NCBI RefSeq assembly: GCF_900156625.1 | Contig: NZ_FTOB01000001.1 | Span: forward strand, 372,001 to 436,000 | Direction of reading: 5' to 3' | Source: Zobellia uliginosa | GTDB lineage: Bacteria > Bacteroidota > Bacteroidia > Flavobacteriales > Flavobacteriaceae | Length of the DNA stretch: 64,000 nt | The notes under the pieces: model-generated | What the model saw: only the letters and a program-made list of their open reading frames with translations | Databases searched by the model: none | Told to the model about the DNA's origin: nothing | Position numbers and translations under genes: made by a program | In this document: piece after piece, positions 45,101-51,562 of the stretch | Position numbering within the stretch: the first letter of the stretch is position 1 | How the letters are laid out: each line of letters opens with the position of its first letter

Positions 45101-45720
45101 TTAATTCATATTTGCAGACCAACGACCCATCTATTTTTGCCTTGGGTGAAATAGCGGAGTTCAATAACTCGCTTTTCGGAATTACCTCGGCCGCGGAACA
45201 ACAGGCAGATATTGCCGCCAACTATATTTTAGGCGATTATAGCAGCATTTATAACGGCTCCGTCCTTATGAATATCCTGAAGTTCGAAAACCTTGACCTC
45301 TGTAGTATCGGTATGGTAAATGCACCTTCGGGAGATAGTAGTTACGAAGAAATTATTTTGATGGATGTCAGCAAGCGCTTCTACAAAAAATGCATCGTTA
45401 AAGACGATACGTTAAAAGGAGCCATATTAATGGGCGATAAAAATGAGTTTGCCGAGTTCAAACGCCTGATAGAGGAAGAAATTGAACTATCGGAGAAGCG
45501 AAATGAGCTGCTTAGGGGGGCAACGACCACTGTTCCGCTAAAAGGGAAACTGGTCTGCTCCTGCAGTCAGGTAGGCGAAGGCAATGTTATTGACGCCATT
45601 GCCGGCGGTTGCTCCGAATTTAACGCCTTGTGTTCGGAAACCGGTGCAGGGTTGGGCTGTGGCAGCTGTAAACCCGAAGTAAAGGCCCTATTGAACAAAC
45701 AACTACAATTAGCAAATTAA
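42190..45720 (+). CDS. Assimilatory nitrate reductase fused to FAD and [2Fe-2S] reductase modules
   Basis: From ATG at 42190 the protein has 1,176 residues. Residues 1-700 are a molybdopterin oxidoreductase: the [4Fe-4S] motif CSYCGVGC...CSKG at the N-terminus, DTNSRLCMSSAV with the probable Mo-ligand Cys, and the C-terminal dinucleotide-binding domain (LNTGRVRDQWHTRTKTGK). Residues 715-1080 are an FAD/NAD(P)H reductase (IIVIGAGAAAYRFIQSY and VVIVGGGLLGLELAAAL) like NirB or NasB. Residues 1105-1170 are a BFD-like [2Fe-2S] domain (LVCSCSQVGEGN, GLGCGSCKPEVKAL). In Bacillus these parts are separate proteins (NasC and NasB). The fusion should reduce nitrate to nitrite directly with NAD(P)H. Confidence 0.92.
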   Translation: MLKKKTHKTVCSYCGVGCGILVDVDHKGKIEVDGDPDYPANKGMLCSKGRNLNYVAQDTSDRIMHPEMRWSRNHPLQKVSWDTAFERAAAVFKSIIAKHGPDSVGFYVSGQCLTEEYYLVNKITKGFIGTNNVDTNSRLCMSSAVVGYKKALGEDSVPISYEDIELADCFLIAGANPAWCHPILYRRLEQHKEENPNVKIIVVDPRKTQTCASADLHLQILPGTDVILFNAIARWLIEKKKINKNFIKKHTSNFDACKESAFTLSLRQAAEKCGVSLADIRKAAQYIGDANKFISMWTMGLNQSVIGVSKNVSLLNLSLLTGQIGKPGCGPFSLTGQPNAMGGREVGGMASLLAAHKDLGNPRHRKEVSDFWGGKEINSEPGYTATEMFDALESGKLKAIWIICTNPAVSMPNVKKVEKALKNAAFVVVQDISHNSETTKFADLLLPAAGWLEKEGTMTNSERRISYLPKVIDAPGEALPDAEILWRFAQAMGYEGFDYNNASEVYDEHCLLTKGTNIDITGLSHERLKNEGSFQWPVPHKTHPGTPRLFMDLNFYTNDKKAHFNAPQSLYNKSEETNIDFPLVLNTGRVRDQWHTRTKTGKVKRLLTHIPQPYLEMNKVDAYLRKLKEGDIAVVKSRRGEVQVKVKINFDIRERVVFLPMHWGKVLNNDFGRANNLTNDLVDPVSKEPDFKYCAVQVEKFVKPVQKIIVIGAGAAAYRFIQSYREKNKKDELHVFSKEKDPFYNRVLLPEYVSDELSWEALEKLKSGELQKLNVNLHSGIGISDVNTSMKQVTDSDGLIHSYDLLIMATGSRAFVPSEVQIDLPGRFTMRERGDADKLKQYLQKTGLPANEQHVVIVGGGLLGLELAAALKKIDINISIVQRAPRLMERQLDSIASRLLAEDVTERNINLYFDNEVSTVFEEKENPFRLLVNLKTGRTIQCNAIVYAIGTRPNIELAKKADLVTRRGVIVNSYLQTNDPSIFALGEIAEFNNSLFGITSAAEQQADIAANYILGDYSSIYNGSVLMNILKFENLDLCSIGMVNAPSGDSSYEEIILMDVSKRFYKKCIVKDDTLKGAILMGDKNEFAEFKRLIEEEIELSEKRNELLRGATTTVPLKGKLVCSCSQVGEGNVIDAIAGGCSEFNALCSETGAGLGCGSCKPEVKALLNKQLQLAN

Positions 45721-45732
45721 AAAATCGCGATT

Positions 45733-47172
45733 ATGAACGATGATCTGCACCGTATATTGATAAAAGGAGGGGTTACCTCCCCAGGCGAGCTTAAAGATAT
45801 TATTGGCCTGTTGGAAGCTGCGGGACTGAGCGAAGTTTACTTCGGGTCAAGACAAGATTTACTCTTTCCGCTAAAGGGCGTCGAAGAAGGTCAGTTGGAG
45901 CATATATCAAAGTTCAACACCAATATTATAACCAAAAGAAAATACCAGAATATCGTAAGCTCGTATGTTTCTGCCGATATTTTTGATATGACCCATTGGC
46001 TTAAGGGGTCTACCTATCTCTATATTTTAGAGGGATTTGATTTTCTGCCCGAACTAAAAATAAATATCACCGACCCCAAACAGAGGTTGGTGCCCCTTTT
46101 TAACGGCAACCTAAATTTTATTGCTTCGGAGAACGAAGACTATTGGTATTTGAACCTTAAGCTTCCGCATTGGGAAAAAGCGGCATATTATCCCGTTTTG
46201 ATCTATAGTTGGGACATTACCTTGATTTCCAAGGCTATTGAAGAAATTTATGAAGACATTCAAGATGTAGAAGAACTGTTTTTTATCTTGAACAAAAACT
46301 TGGATACCAACAACAAAACCATAGAAAAAGAACTAAAAGTACCCTACTTGACCTTTCCGTATTACGAGGGGATGAACCGTATGGGACTGGATCAATATTG
46401 GCTAGGGCTATACTGGAGGAACAACAGGTACGATCTTTCTTTTCTTAAGGAATTTTGTGGTTTTTGCCTTGACAATAGCATTGGGAAGATTTGCATTACC
46501 CCATGGAAATCGTTCATCGTAAAAGGGATAAAAAAACAGAGCAGACAGACATTAGAACGGTTTTTGGGGCAATGGGGGATAAATGTGAGACATTCACAGC
46601 TGGAAATGAATTGGCACCTTCCTGTAGACGATAATGAGGCTTTGGAACTCAAAAAGTTCTTGGTGCGCAGTTTTGACCAGAACGATATTAGCACGTACGG
46701 ACTAACGTTTGGCATTAGCAACGATGTGGGGAAGCGGTCGCATTTCGCTTCGGTTGTAATCGAGAAGAACAGCTCCCCTACGATCGTAAAAGATTTTGAT
46801 GTGCGGCCTACATATAATGTTCTTCACTTTCAGAATTTTGACCCCAATACCCAAAAATATTTAGCCTATGCCCAAGATGTAGATAAAATCGAGTTGCCTG
46901 GTCTGCTAATGGAACTCAGTAAGAAGTATTTTAATCAGTTGGGTAGGGAAGTCGGAAAAAACGAAGCGCCCAAAAAGCCTATGGAGCAAGAGACAAAGAT
47001 TATTCATCAATGCCAATCGTGCTTTACGGTCTACGACCCGATCTATGGCGATTCAATAGCTGATATTCCTGTAGGCACAGCGTTTGAAGATTTGCCGGCA
47101 ACCTATGTTTGTTCGGTCTGTGAAGCCCCAAAGGCACAATTTGAGAAAACGGAACTGAATTTCTCCATCTGA
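45733..47172 (+). CDS. Siroheme-reductase-like protein with C-terminal rubredoxin
   Basis: A 479-residue cytoplasmic protein. Residues 1-380 have the repeated ferredoxin-like half-domain pattern of nitrite/sulfite reductases and CobG, including ICITPWKSFIVKGI (usual RxTPWRxxxL). The usual siroheme/[4Fe-4S] ligand Cys pairs are missing (only EFCGFC is seen). Residues 430-475 are a rubredoxin (CQSC...CSVCEAPK), an iron one-electron carrier. The gene starts 12 bases after the nitrate reductase gene, so it is surely co-transcribed. It may carry electrons to that enzyme or to NirB; its exact role is unknown. Confidence 0.75.
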   Translation: MNDDLHRILIKGGVTSPGELKDIIGLLEAAGLSEVYFGSRQDLLFPLKGVEEGQLEHISKFNTNIITKRKYQNIVSSYVSADIFDMTHWLKGSTYLYILEGFDFLPELKINITDPKQRLVPLFNGNLNFIASENEDYWYLNLKLPHWEKAAYYPVLIYSWDITLISKAIEEIYEDIQDVEELFFILNKNLDTNNKTIEKELKVPYLTFPYYEGMNRMGLDQYWLGLYWRNNRYDLSFLKEFCGFCLDNSIGKICITPWKSFIVKGIKKQSRQTLERFLGQWGINVRHSQLEMNWHLPVDDNEALELKKFLVRSFDQNDISTYGLTFGISNDVGKRSHFASVVIEKNSSPTIVKDFDVRPTYNVLHFQNFDPNTQKYLAYAQDVDKIELPGLLMELSKKYFNQLGREVGKNEAPKKPMEQETKIIHQCQSCFTVYDPIYGDSIADIPVGTAFEDLPATYVCSVCEAPKAQFEKTELNFSI

Positions 47173-47179
47173 TTTTTGC

Positions 47180-47187
47180 TACATTTG
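47180..47187 (+). promoter_or_regulatory. Kelch lipoprotein gene -7 element
   Basis: TACATTTG is a full TAnnTTTG match, 24 bases before the ATG at 47212 and just after the rubredoxin gene stop. Confidence 0.55.
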
Positions 47188-47211
47188 GATTGTACCTAAA
47201 AATCATTCCAA

Positions 47212-48252
47212 ATGAACAAAAAGTATATCGTCTTATGGAGTTGTGTTCTCCTATTCACAGCTTGTAAAAACAATTCCGATAAGAAAACGGAAGTAGAAAA
47301 CCCGGTAGACCAGATAAGCATTCAAAAGCCTACCATGGAATGGCGGCCGGTCGTATCCGTAGATGGGAGTAAGCCCGTGGCGCGCCATGAGGCGGCATTT
47401 GTTCGCGTAGCCGATAAGTTTTATTTGTTGGGGGGAAGGGACATCCGCCCCGTGAGTATTTATGATACCAAGACCCAGACTTGGTCCGAAGGTGCAAAAC
47501 CGCCTTTGGAGATCCATCATTTTCAGCCCATCGTCTTCGAGAATAAAATATACCTGATTGCGGCATTGACTGGAAAATGGCCCAATGAAACCCCTACGGA
47601 ACATATCTATATTTACGACCCCGCCACGGACGAATGGTCGAAAGGGGGTGAAATCCCTGAGGAAAGAAGACGCGGTTCTACCGGAAATGTACTGTACGAA
47701 GGCAAAATTTATATTTCCTGTGGAATAAGGAATGGCCATATAGGAGATCATAAAAAATGGTTGGACCGTTACGACCCTAGTACGGGCGAATGGGAAGTAT
47801 TGGCAGATGCCCCTCGTGCAAGGGACCATTTTCAGGCAGTTTTGGCCGATGGGAAAATCTATGCCCCCGCCGGAAGGAATACCGGTATTGAACCTGATTC
47901 CCCTTTCGGGGGAACCATAGGCGAAGTAGATGTCTACGATATACAAAGCAATACTTGGGAGACCCTGCCTGAAAACATTCCGACCCAGCGGGCGGGTAAT
48001 GCCGCTGCCTTATACCACAATGAGCTTATAGTTGTCGGAGGGGAATCTACAGCGCAGGAAAAGGCCCATTCAGAAGTTGAGGTATTAGATCTCAACACCC
48101 ATAAATGGCACACCTTACCAGCCATGACCGAAGGTCGGCACGGTAGCGGTCTGGTGCTTTTTGAAGATGAACTGTACATTGCCTCCGGATGTGGGAAGCG
48201 AGGCGGGGAACCGGAACTGACCACAATGGAAAAATACGGGGTAGTAGATTGA
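47212..48252 (+). CDS. Kelch-repeat lipoprotein
   Basis: A 346-residue protein with a lipoprotein signal (MNKKYIVLWSCVLLFTAC). The mature part has about six Kelch repeats, each with the V/ILGGRD or YIAAG type strand, a paired Trp-x-x-L (WSEGAKPP, WSKGGEIPEERR, WEVLADAPRARD, WETLPENIPTQR, WHTLPAMTEGRH), forming a beta-propeller. Such proteins often bind or modify carbohydrates (as in NanM sialic acid mutarotase), but no catalytic residue can be assigned. It is likely in the outer membrane. It precedes the D-amino-acid-type genes, 92 bases away. Confidence 0.83.
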   Translation: MNKKYIVLWSCVLLFTACKNNSDKKTEVENPVDQISIQKPTMEWRPVVSVDGSKPVARHEAAFVRVADKFYLLGGRDIRPVSIYDTKTQTWSEGAKPPLEIHHFQPIVFENKIYLIAALTGKWPNETPTEHIYIYDPATDEWSKGGEIPEERRRGSTGNVLYEGKIYISCGIRNGHIGDHKKWLDRYDPSTGEWEVLADAPRARDHFQAVLADGKIYAPAGRNTGIEPDSPFGGTIGEVDVYDIQSNTWETLPENIPTQRAGNAAALYHNELIVVGGESTAQEKAHSEVEVLDLNTHKWHTLPAMTEGRHGSGLVLFEDELYIASGCGKRGGEPELTTMEKYGVVD

Positions 48253-48305
48253 TTTATAGGGTTCTAATTTTAAAATTATTTGTTACATCGTGACCAAAAA
48301 CATAT

Positions 48306-48313
48306 TACATTTG
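48306..48313 (+). promoter_or_regulatory. -7 element of the PLP-enzyme/DgcN/DgcA operon
   Basis: TACATTTG is a full TAnnTTTG match, 31 bases before the ATG at 48345. Confidence 0.55.
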
Positions 48314-48344
48314 ATAGGGTATTTGCCCACATCAAACTGTAAAA

Positions 48345-49406
48345 ATGGATTTAAGGGACGGGGTTAAAACCGCAGAAAATAAGGTGTCTTCCGAGACCAA
48401 AAAACTAAGCGAATTTGTTAGGGACAAAAGGAAGTCGCTGGTAGATCGTTTGGAGTCATATGAAGATATTATAAATCTTGAGGTGGGCGATACGGGCCTG
48501 CACCGTGCCAAAACCTTGGAGCGTGAGTTTGATATTCGCCAGCTCTATATCAAGTACGAAGGGGATAATCCCACCGGTACCCAAAAAGACCGTATTGCTT
48601 TTGCACAAATCTATGATGCCCTCCGTAGGGAGTTTGAAATGGTGTCTTTGGCTACTTGTGGCAACTATGGGGTTGCGGTGGCCTTAGCGGCCAACTTGGC
48701 GGGTATCGCCTGTCGTATTTATATTCCTGAGAGTTTTCATACCGATCGTGTGGTGGAGATGGAATTATTGGGGGCCGAGATCGTTCGTAGGCCTGGCTCT
48801 TATGAAGATGTGGTAAAAGAAAGTAGCGAACTGGCAAAAACCAACGGTTGGTACGACGCCAATCCGGGAGGGGCGAATACGCCTTTACAGATTAGTGCAT
48901 ACTCCCAGATTGCAACCGAAATTTTCGAAAATTTGGGAGACGCGCCCAAGTATTGTGCCGTTCCCGTTTCCAACGGAACCCTTTTCGCGGGAATTTACCG
49001 GGGCTTCGTGAGCTTGTATAAACGCGGAAAGACCTCTAGGATACCCAAAATGGTAGCGGCATCGTCCTCTAGAAAAAACCCGATCATTCAATCGTTTTTA
49101 CGGGGATTGGACCATTGCAAGGATTTGAATCCCGATACCATTAAAGAAACCAAATACAATGAGCCCCTTATCAACTGGCATAGTTTTGATGGGGAGGAAG
49201 CGCTGTATGTCTTAAGGAAATCCGATGGCGAAGCGTACAATATCAGTGATAAAAAACTGAGAGACATGACGGCCCTATTGGCCAAAAAGGAAGGCTTTCG
49301 CATTTTGCCCGCATCTACCGCAGGGCTTATAGCATTGCTGGAACTCGATGAAAAGATGAATTTTGAACCAGACCGTTTTGTTGCGGTGCTGACAGCAAAA
49401 AATTAA
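48345..49406 (+). CDS. Threonine-synthase-like PLP-dependent enzyme
   Basis: A 353-residue fold-type II PLP enzyme. The PLP-binding Lys81 lies in YEGDNPTGTQKDR, the threonine synthase motif (NPTGSFKDR). SLATCGNYGVAVALAANLAG follows, with the CGNYG loop that contacts PLP phosphate or substrate, and VPVSNGTLFAG is the glycine-rich phosphate loop. It is shorter than true threonine synthase and has an N-terminal extension of about 45 charged residues. It starts an operon with the DUF1611 and epimerase genes (gaps of 10 bases and then an overlap), so it may act on a D-amino acid or its derivative, perhaps as a lyase or dehydratase. This role is inferred. Confidence 0.82.
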   Translation: MDLRDGVKTAENKVSSETKKLSEFVRDKRKSLVDRLESYEDIINLEVGDTGLHRAKTLEREFDIRQLYIKYEGDNPTGTQKDRIAFAQIYDALRREFEMVSLATCGNYGVAVALAANLAGIACRIYIPESFHTDRVVEMELLGAEIVRRPGSYEDVVKESSELAKTNGWYDANPGGANTPLQISAYSQIATEIFENLGDAPKYCAVPVSNGTLFAGIYRGFVSLYKRGKTSRIPKMVAASSSRKNPIIQSFLRGLDHCKDLNPDTIKETKYNEPLINWHSFDGEEALYVLRKSDGEAYNISDKKLRDMTALLAKKEGFRILPASTAGLIALLELDEKMNFEPDRFVAVLTAKN

Positions 49407-49416
49407 TACGAAGAGA

Positions 49417-50490
49417 ATGAAAAAATCAATTGATGGAAAGGCCCTGGTGTATTGCGAAGGGGCTTTCAATACCCCTAATGGAAAAACTGCACACGGCTTG
49501 GTTCGTTTTACCGAACGTTACGATATTGTGGGCGTACTGGATGCAAATTACGCTTCTAGGGACGCGGGCGAAGTACTTGACGGAAAAGCCAATGGTATTC
49601 CCATTTTTGCAACGATAGACGACGCCATTGAAACCTTGGGCGCTTCGGGAAATACCCCTGGGTCGCTAGTTATCGGTTTGGCTCCCGATGGCGGAAGATT
49701 GCCGCAAGAAGCAAAGGCCACCATTTCCAAAGCTTTGGAAATGGGCTGGAATGTTGATAGTGGATTACACGATTTTTTGACCAACGACACCACATTGATG
49801 GCAATCGCCACTAAACATAATTGTCGGCTACGTGATGTACGTAAAACACCGGATAGGGATAAACTTCATTTTTTTACGGGGGAAATAGAAAAAGTAGATT
49901 GTCTGAAACTGGCCATTTTAGGAACGGATTCCGCACTGGGAAAACGCACTACGGCTTGGTTGTTGGTCCATGGTCTAAGGGATGCCGGTCAAAAGGCCGA
50001 AATGATAGGGACCGGGCAGACCGCTTGGATGCAAGGGGCAAAATACAGTATGGTAATGGACAGTTGCATTAACGATTTTGTGTCGGGTGAGATTGAACAT
50101 GCCGTCGTGAGCGCGTATAAAAATGAAAACCCCGATGTTATCGTAATCGAAGGACAAGGAAGCCTTATGAACCCAGCCTACCCGGGCGGTTTTGAGATTT
50201 TGGCAGCGGGAAGGCCTGATTATGTCATATTGCAACACGCCCCGAAACGATTGGAGTATGATGGTTTTCCCGGCTATAAAATACACTCCCTGACCGAACA
50301 GATCAATGCCATTGAAGTCATTTCGGGGAAAAAGGTAATAGCCATTACGGTAAACCATGAAGATATAGGGGAAGACGAGATTCTGGAGGCCTGCAAACAG
50401 ATTACCCTGGAAACAAAACTCCCTGCCTTTGACGTCTTGAAATATGGCACAAAAGAACTGGTGGCCTTGGTAAAGGAAAGAATGATATGA
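49417..50490 (+). CDS. dgcN: DUF1611 protein, DgcN-like (D-glutamate N-acetyltransferase candidate)
   Basis: A 357-residue protein of the DUF1611 family. Residues 1-150 form a Rossmann-like domain (GKALVYCEGAFNTPNGKTAH). Residues 163-357 form a P-loop domain with the Walker-A-like GTDSALGKRTT. DVIVIEGQGSLMNPAYPGGF is the family signature. In marine bacteria a DUF1611 protein (DgcN) has been described as acetylating D-glutamate, with an enolase-superfamily partner (DgcA) that racemises the product. Here the next gene is that partner and overlaps it by 4 bases. The gene name is given by this pairing and is not proven for this phylum. Confidence 0.75.
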   Translation: MKKSIDGKALVYCEGAFNTPNGKTAHGLVRFTERYDIVGVLDANYASRDAGEVLDGKANGIPIFATIDDAIETLGASGNTPGSLVIGLAPDGGRLPQEAKATISKALEMGWNVDSGLHDFLTNDTTLMAIATKHNCRLRDVRKTPDRDKLHFFTGEIEKVDCLKLAILGTDSALGKRTTAWLLVHGLRDAGQKAEMIGTGQTAWMQGAKYSMVMDSCINDFVSGEIEHAVVSAYKNENPDVIVIEGQGSLMNPAYPGGFEILAAGRPDYVILQHAPKRLEYDGFPGYKIHSLTEQINAIEVISGKKVIAITVNHEDIGEDEILEACKQITLETKLPAFDVLKYGTKELVALVKERMI

Positions 50491-51548
50491 AAATAACCAA
50501 TGTATCCTACGAGCGACTTGACCTTAAGCTCTCCATTCCCTATACCATCGCTTACGAAACTATAGACCGTACGGTAAATTTTATCCTTAAAATAGAGACC
50601 GATACGGCCATTGTTGGCTACGGTTGTGGGGCTCCCGATAAAATAGTGACGGGAGAGCACCCAAAAGAGGTAGAGGCGGCCTTAAAAGACATTATCCTTC
50701 CTTATTTGAAAGGGAAGGACCCCTTTACCTATGCTTATATTCTTAAAGACCTTAAAAAACTCTTGGGGCGAAAGTCATCTTCTTTGGCCATGGTAGATAT
50801 GGCGCTTTACGATGTCGTTGCAAGGAAGGCCGATGTGCCGCTGTATAAGTTTCTAGGCGGTTACCGACAGAGTATTCCAACAAGTATAACGATTGGTATA
50901 TTATCTTTGGGGGAAACTATGGCCCAAGCCAAGGAGTTTGTGCAACAGGGCTTTTCTATTCTAAAGGTGAAGGGCGGACATGAGCTTGCGGAAGACATTG
51001 AAAAAATGACCTTGTTACACGAAAAATTTCCCGAGGTGACTTTTCGCTTCGATGGAAACCAAGGGTATTCGGTAGTAGATTCGGTGGCATTTGTAAAGGC
51101 GACCGGCCAAATAGGAATCGAAATTTTTGAACAGCCCACAAAGCAGGAAAGGGAAGAACGCCTAGGTCAGGTCATGGATCAGATAGACATTCCGCTAATG
51201 GCCGATGAAAGTTTAAAAACCCTGACCGATGTATTCCGGTTGGCCCAGAATGAAAGGGTAGATATGGTAAATATCAAGTTGATGAAGGTGGGGGGTATTT
51301 TTGAGGGAATGCACATCAATTCCGTAGCCAAATCGGCAGGTATTGAAACCATGGTAGGCTGTAACGACGAATGTGCCCTGGGAATTTCGGCGGGACTTCA
51401 TTTTGCACTCTCCAGACCCAACATAGGTTATGCCGATCTAGACGGGCATTTAGATGTGGTAGACGACCCTTTCAAAGGCTTGTTCCAACTGGAAAAAGGG
51501 GTGTTGTACCCGTCCGATGCCCCGGGCTTGGGAAAAATAGATTGGTAA
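50487..51548 (+). CDS. dgcA: Enolase-superfamily epimerase (dipeptide epimerase / DgcA-like)
   Basis: A 353-residue muconate-lactonizing-type enolase superfamily protein. Catalytic and metal residues are visible: Lys160-x-Lys162 in ILKVKGG, Asp189 in FRFDGNQGY, Glu215 in EIFEQPT, Asp240 in LMADESLK and Lys264 in VNIKLMKVGG. The set fits L-Ala-D/L-Glu epimerase (YcjG/YkfB) and also DgcA, which works on N-acetyl-D-glutamate. The overlap with the DUF1611 gene favours DgcA. Both activities point to use of D-glutamate from peptidoglycan. Confidence 0.85.
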   Translation: MKITNVSYERLDLKLSIPYTIAYETIDRTVNFILKIETDTAIVGYGCGAPDKIVTGEHPKEVEAALKDIILPYLKGKDPFTYAYILKDLKKLLGRKSSSLAMVDMALYDVVARKADVPLYKFLGGYRQSIPTSITIGILSLGETMAQAKEFVQQGFSILKVKGGHELAEDIEKMTLLHEKFPEVTFRFDGNQGYSVVDSVAFVKATGQIGIEIFEQPTKQEREERLGQVMDQIDIPLMADESLKTLTDVFRLAQNERVDMVNIKLMKVGGIFEGMHINSVAKSAGIETMVGCNDECALGISAGLHFALSRPNIGYADLDGHLDVVDDPFKGLFQLEKGVLYPSDAPGLGKIDW

Positions 51549-51562
51549 TCGACTATTTTTCC
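51531..51562. terminator. Hairpin shared by the convergent dgcA and protease genes
   Basis: GGAAAAATAG (51531-51540) and CTATTTTTCC (51553-51562) form a perfect 10-bp stem across the 3' ends of both genes, inside coding sequence on each side. It may terminate both transcripts, but the T-run is in the stem and its strength is uncertain. Confidence 0.45.

Noticed and set aside
29730-47172. Denitrification or respiratory nitrate reduction cluster
   Set aside because: No napA/narG with quinol partners, nirK/nirS, nor or nos genes; NirBD plus a soluble fused reductase fit assimilation.
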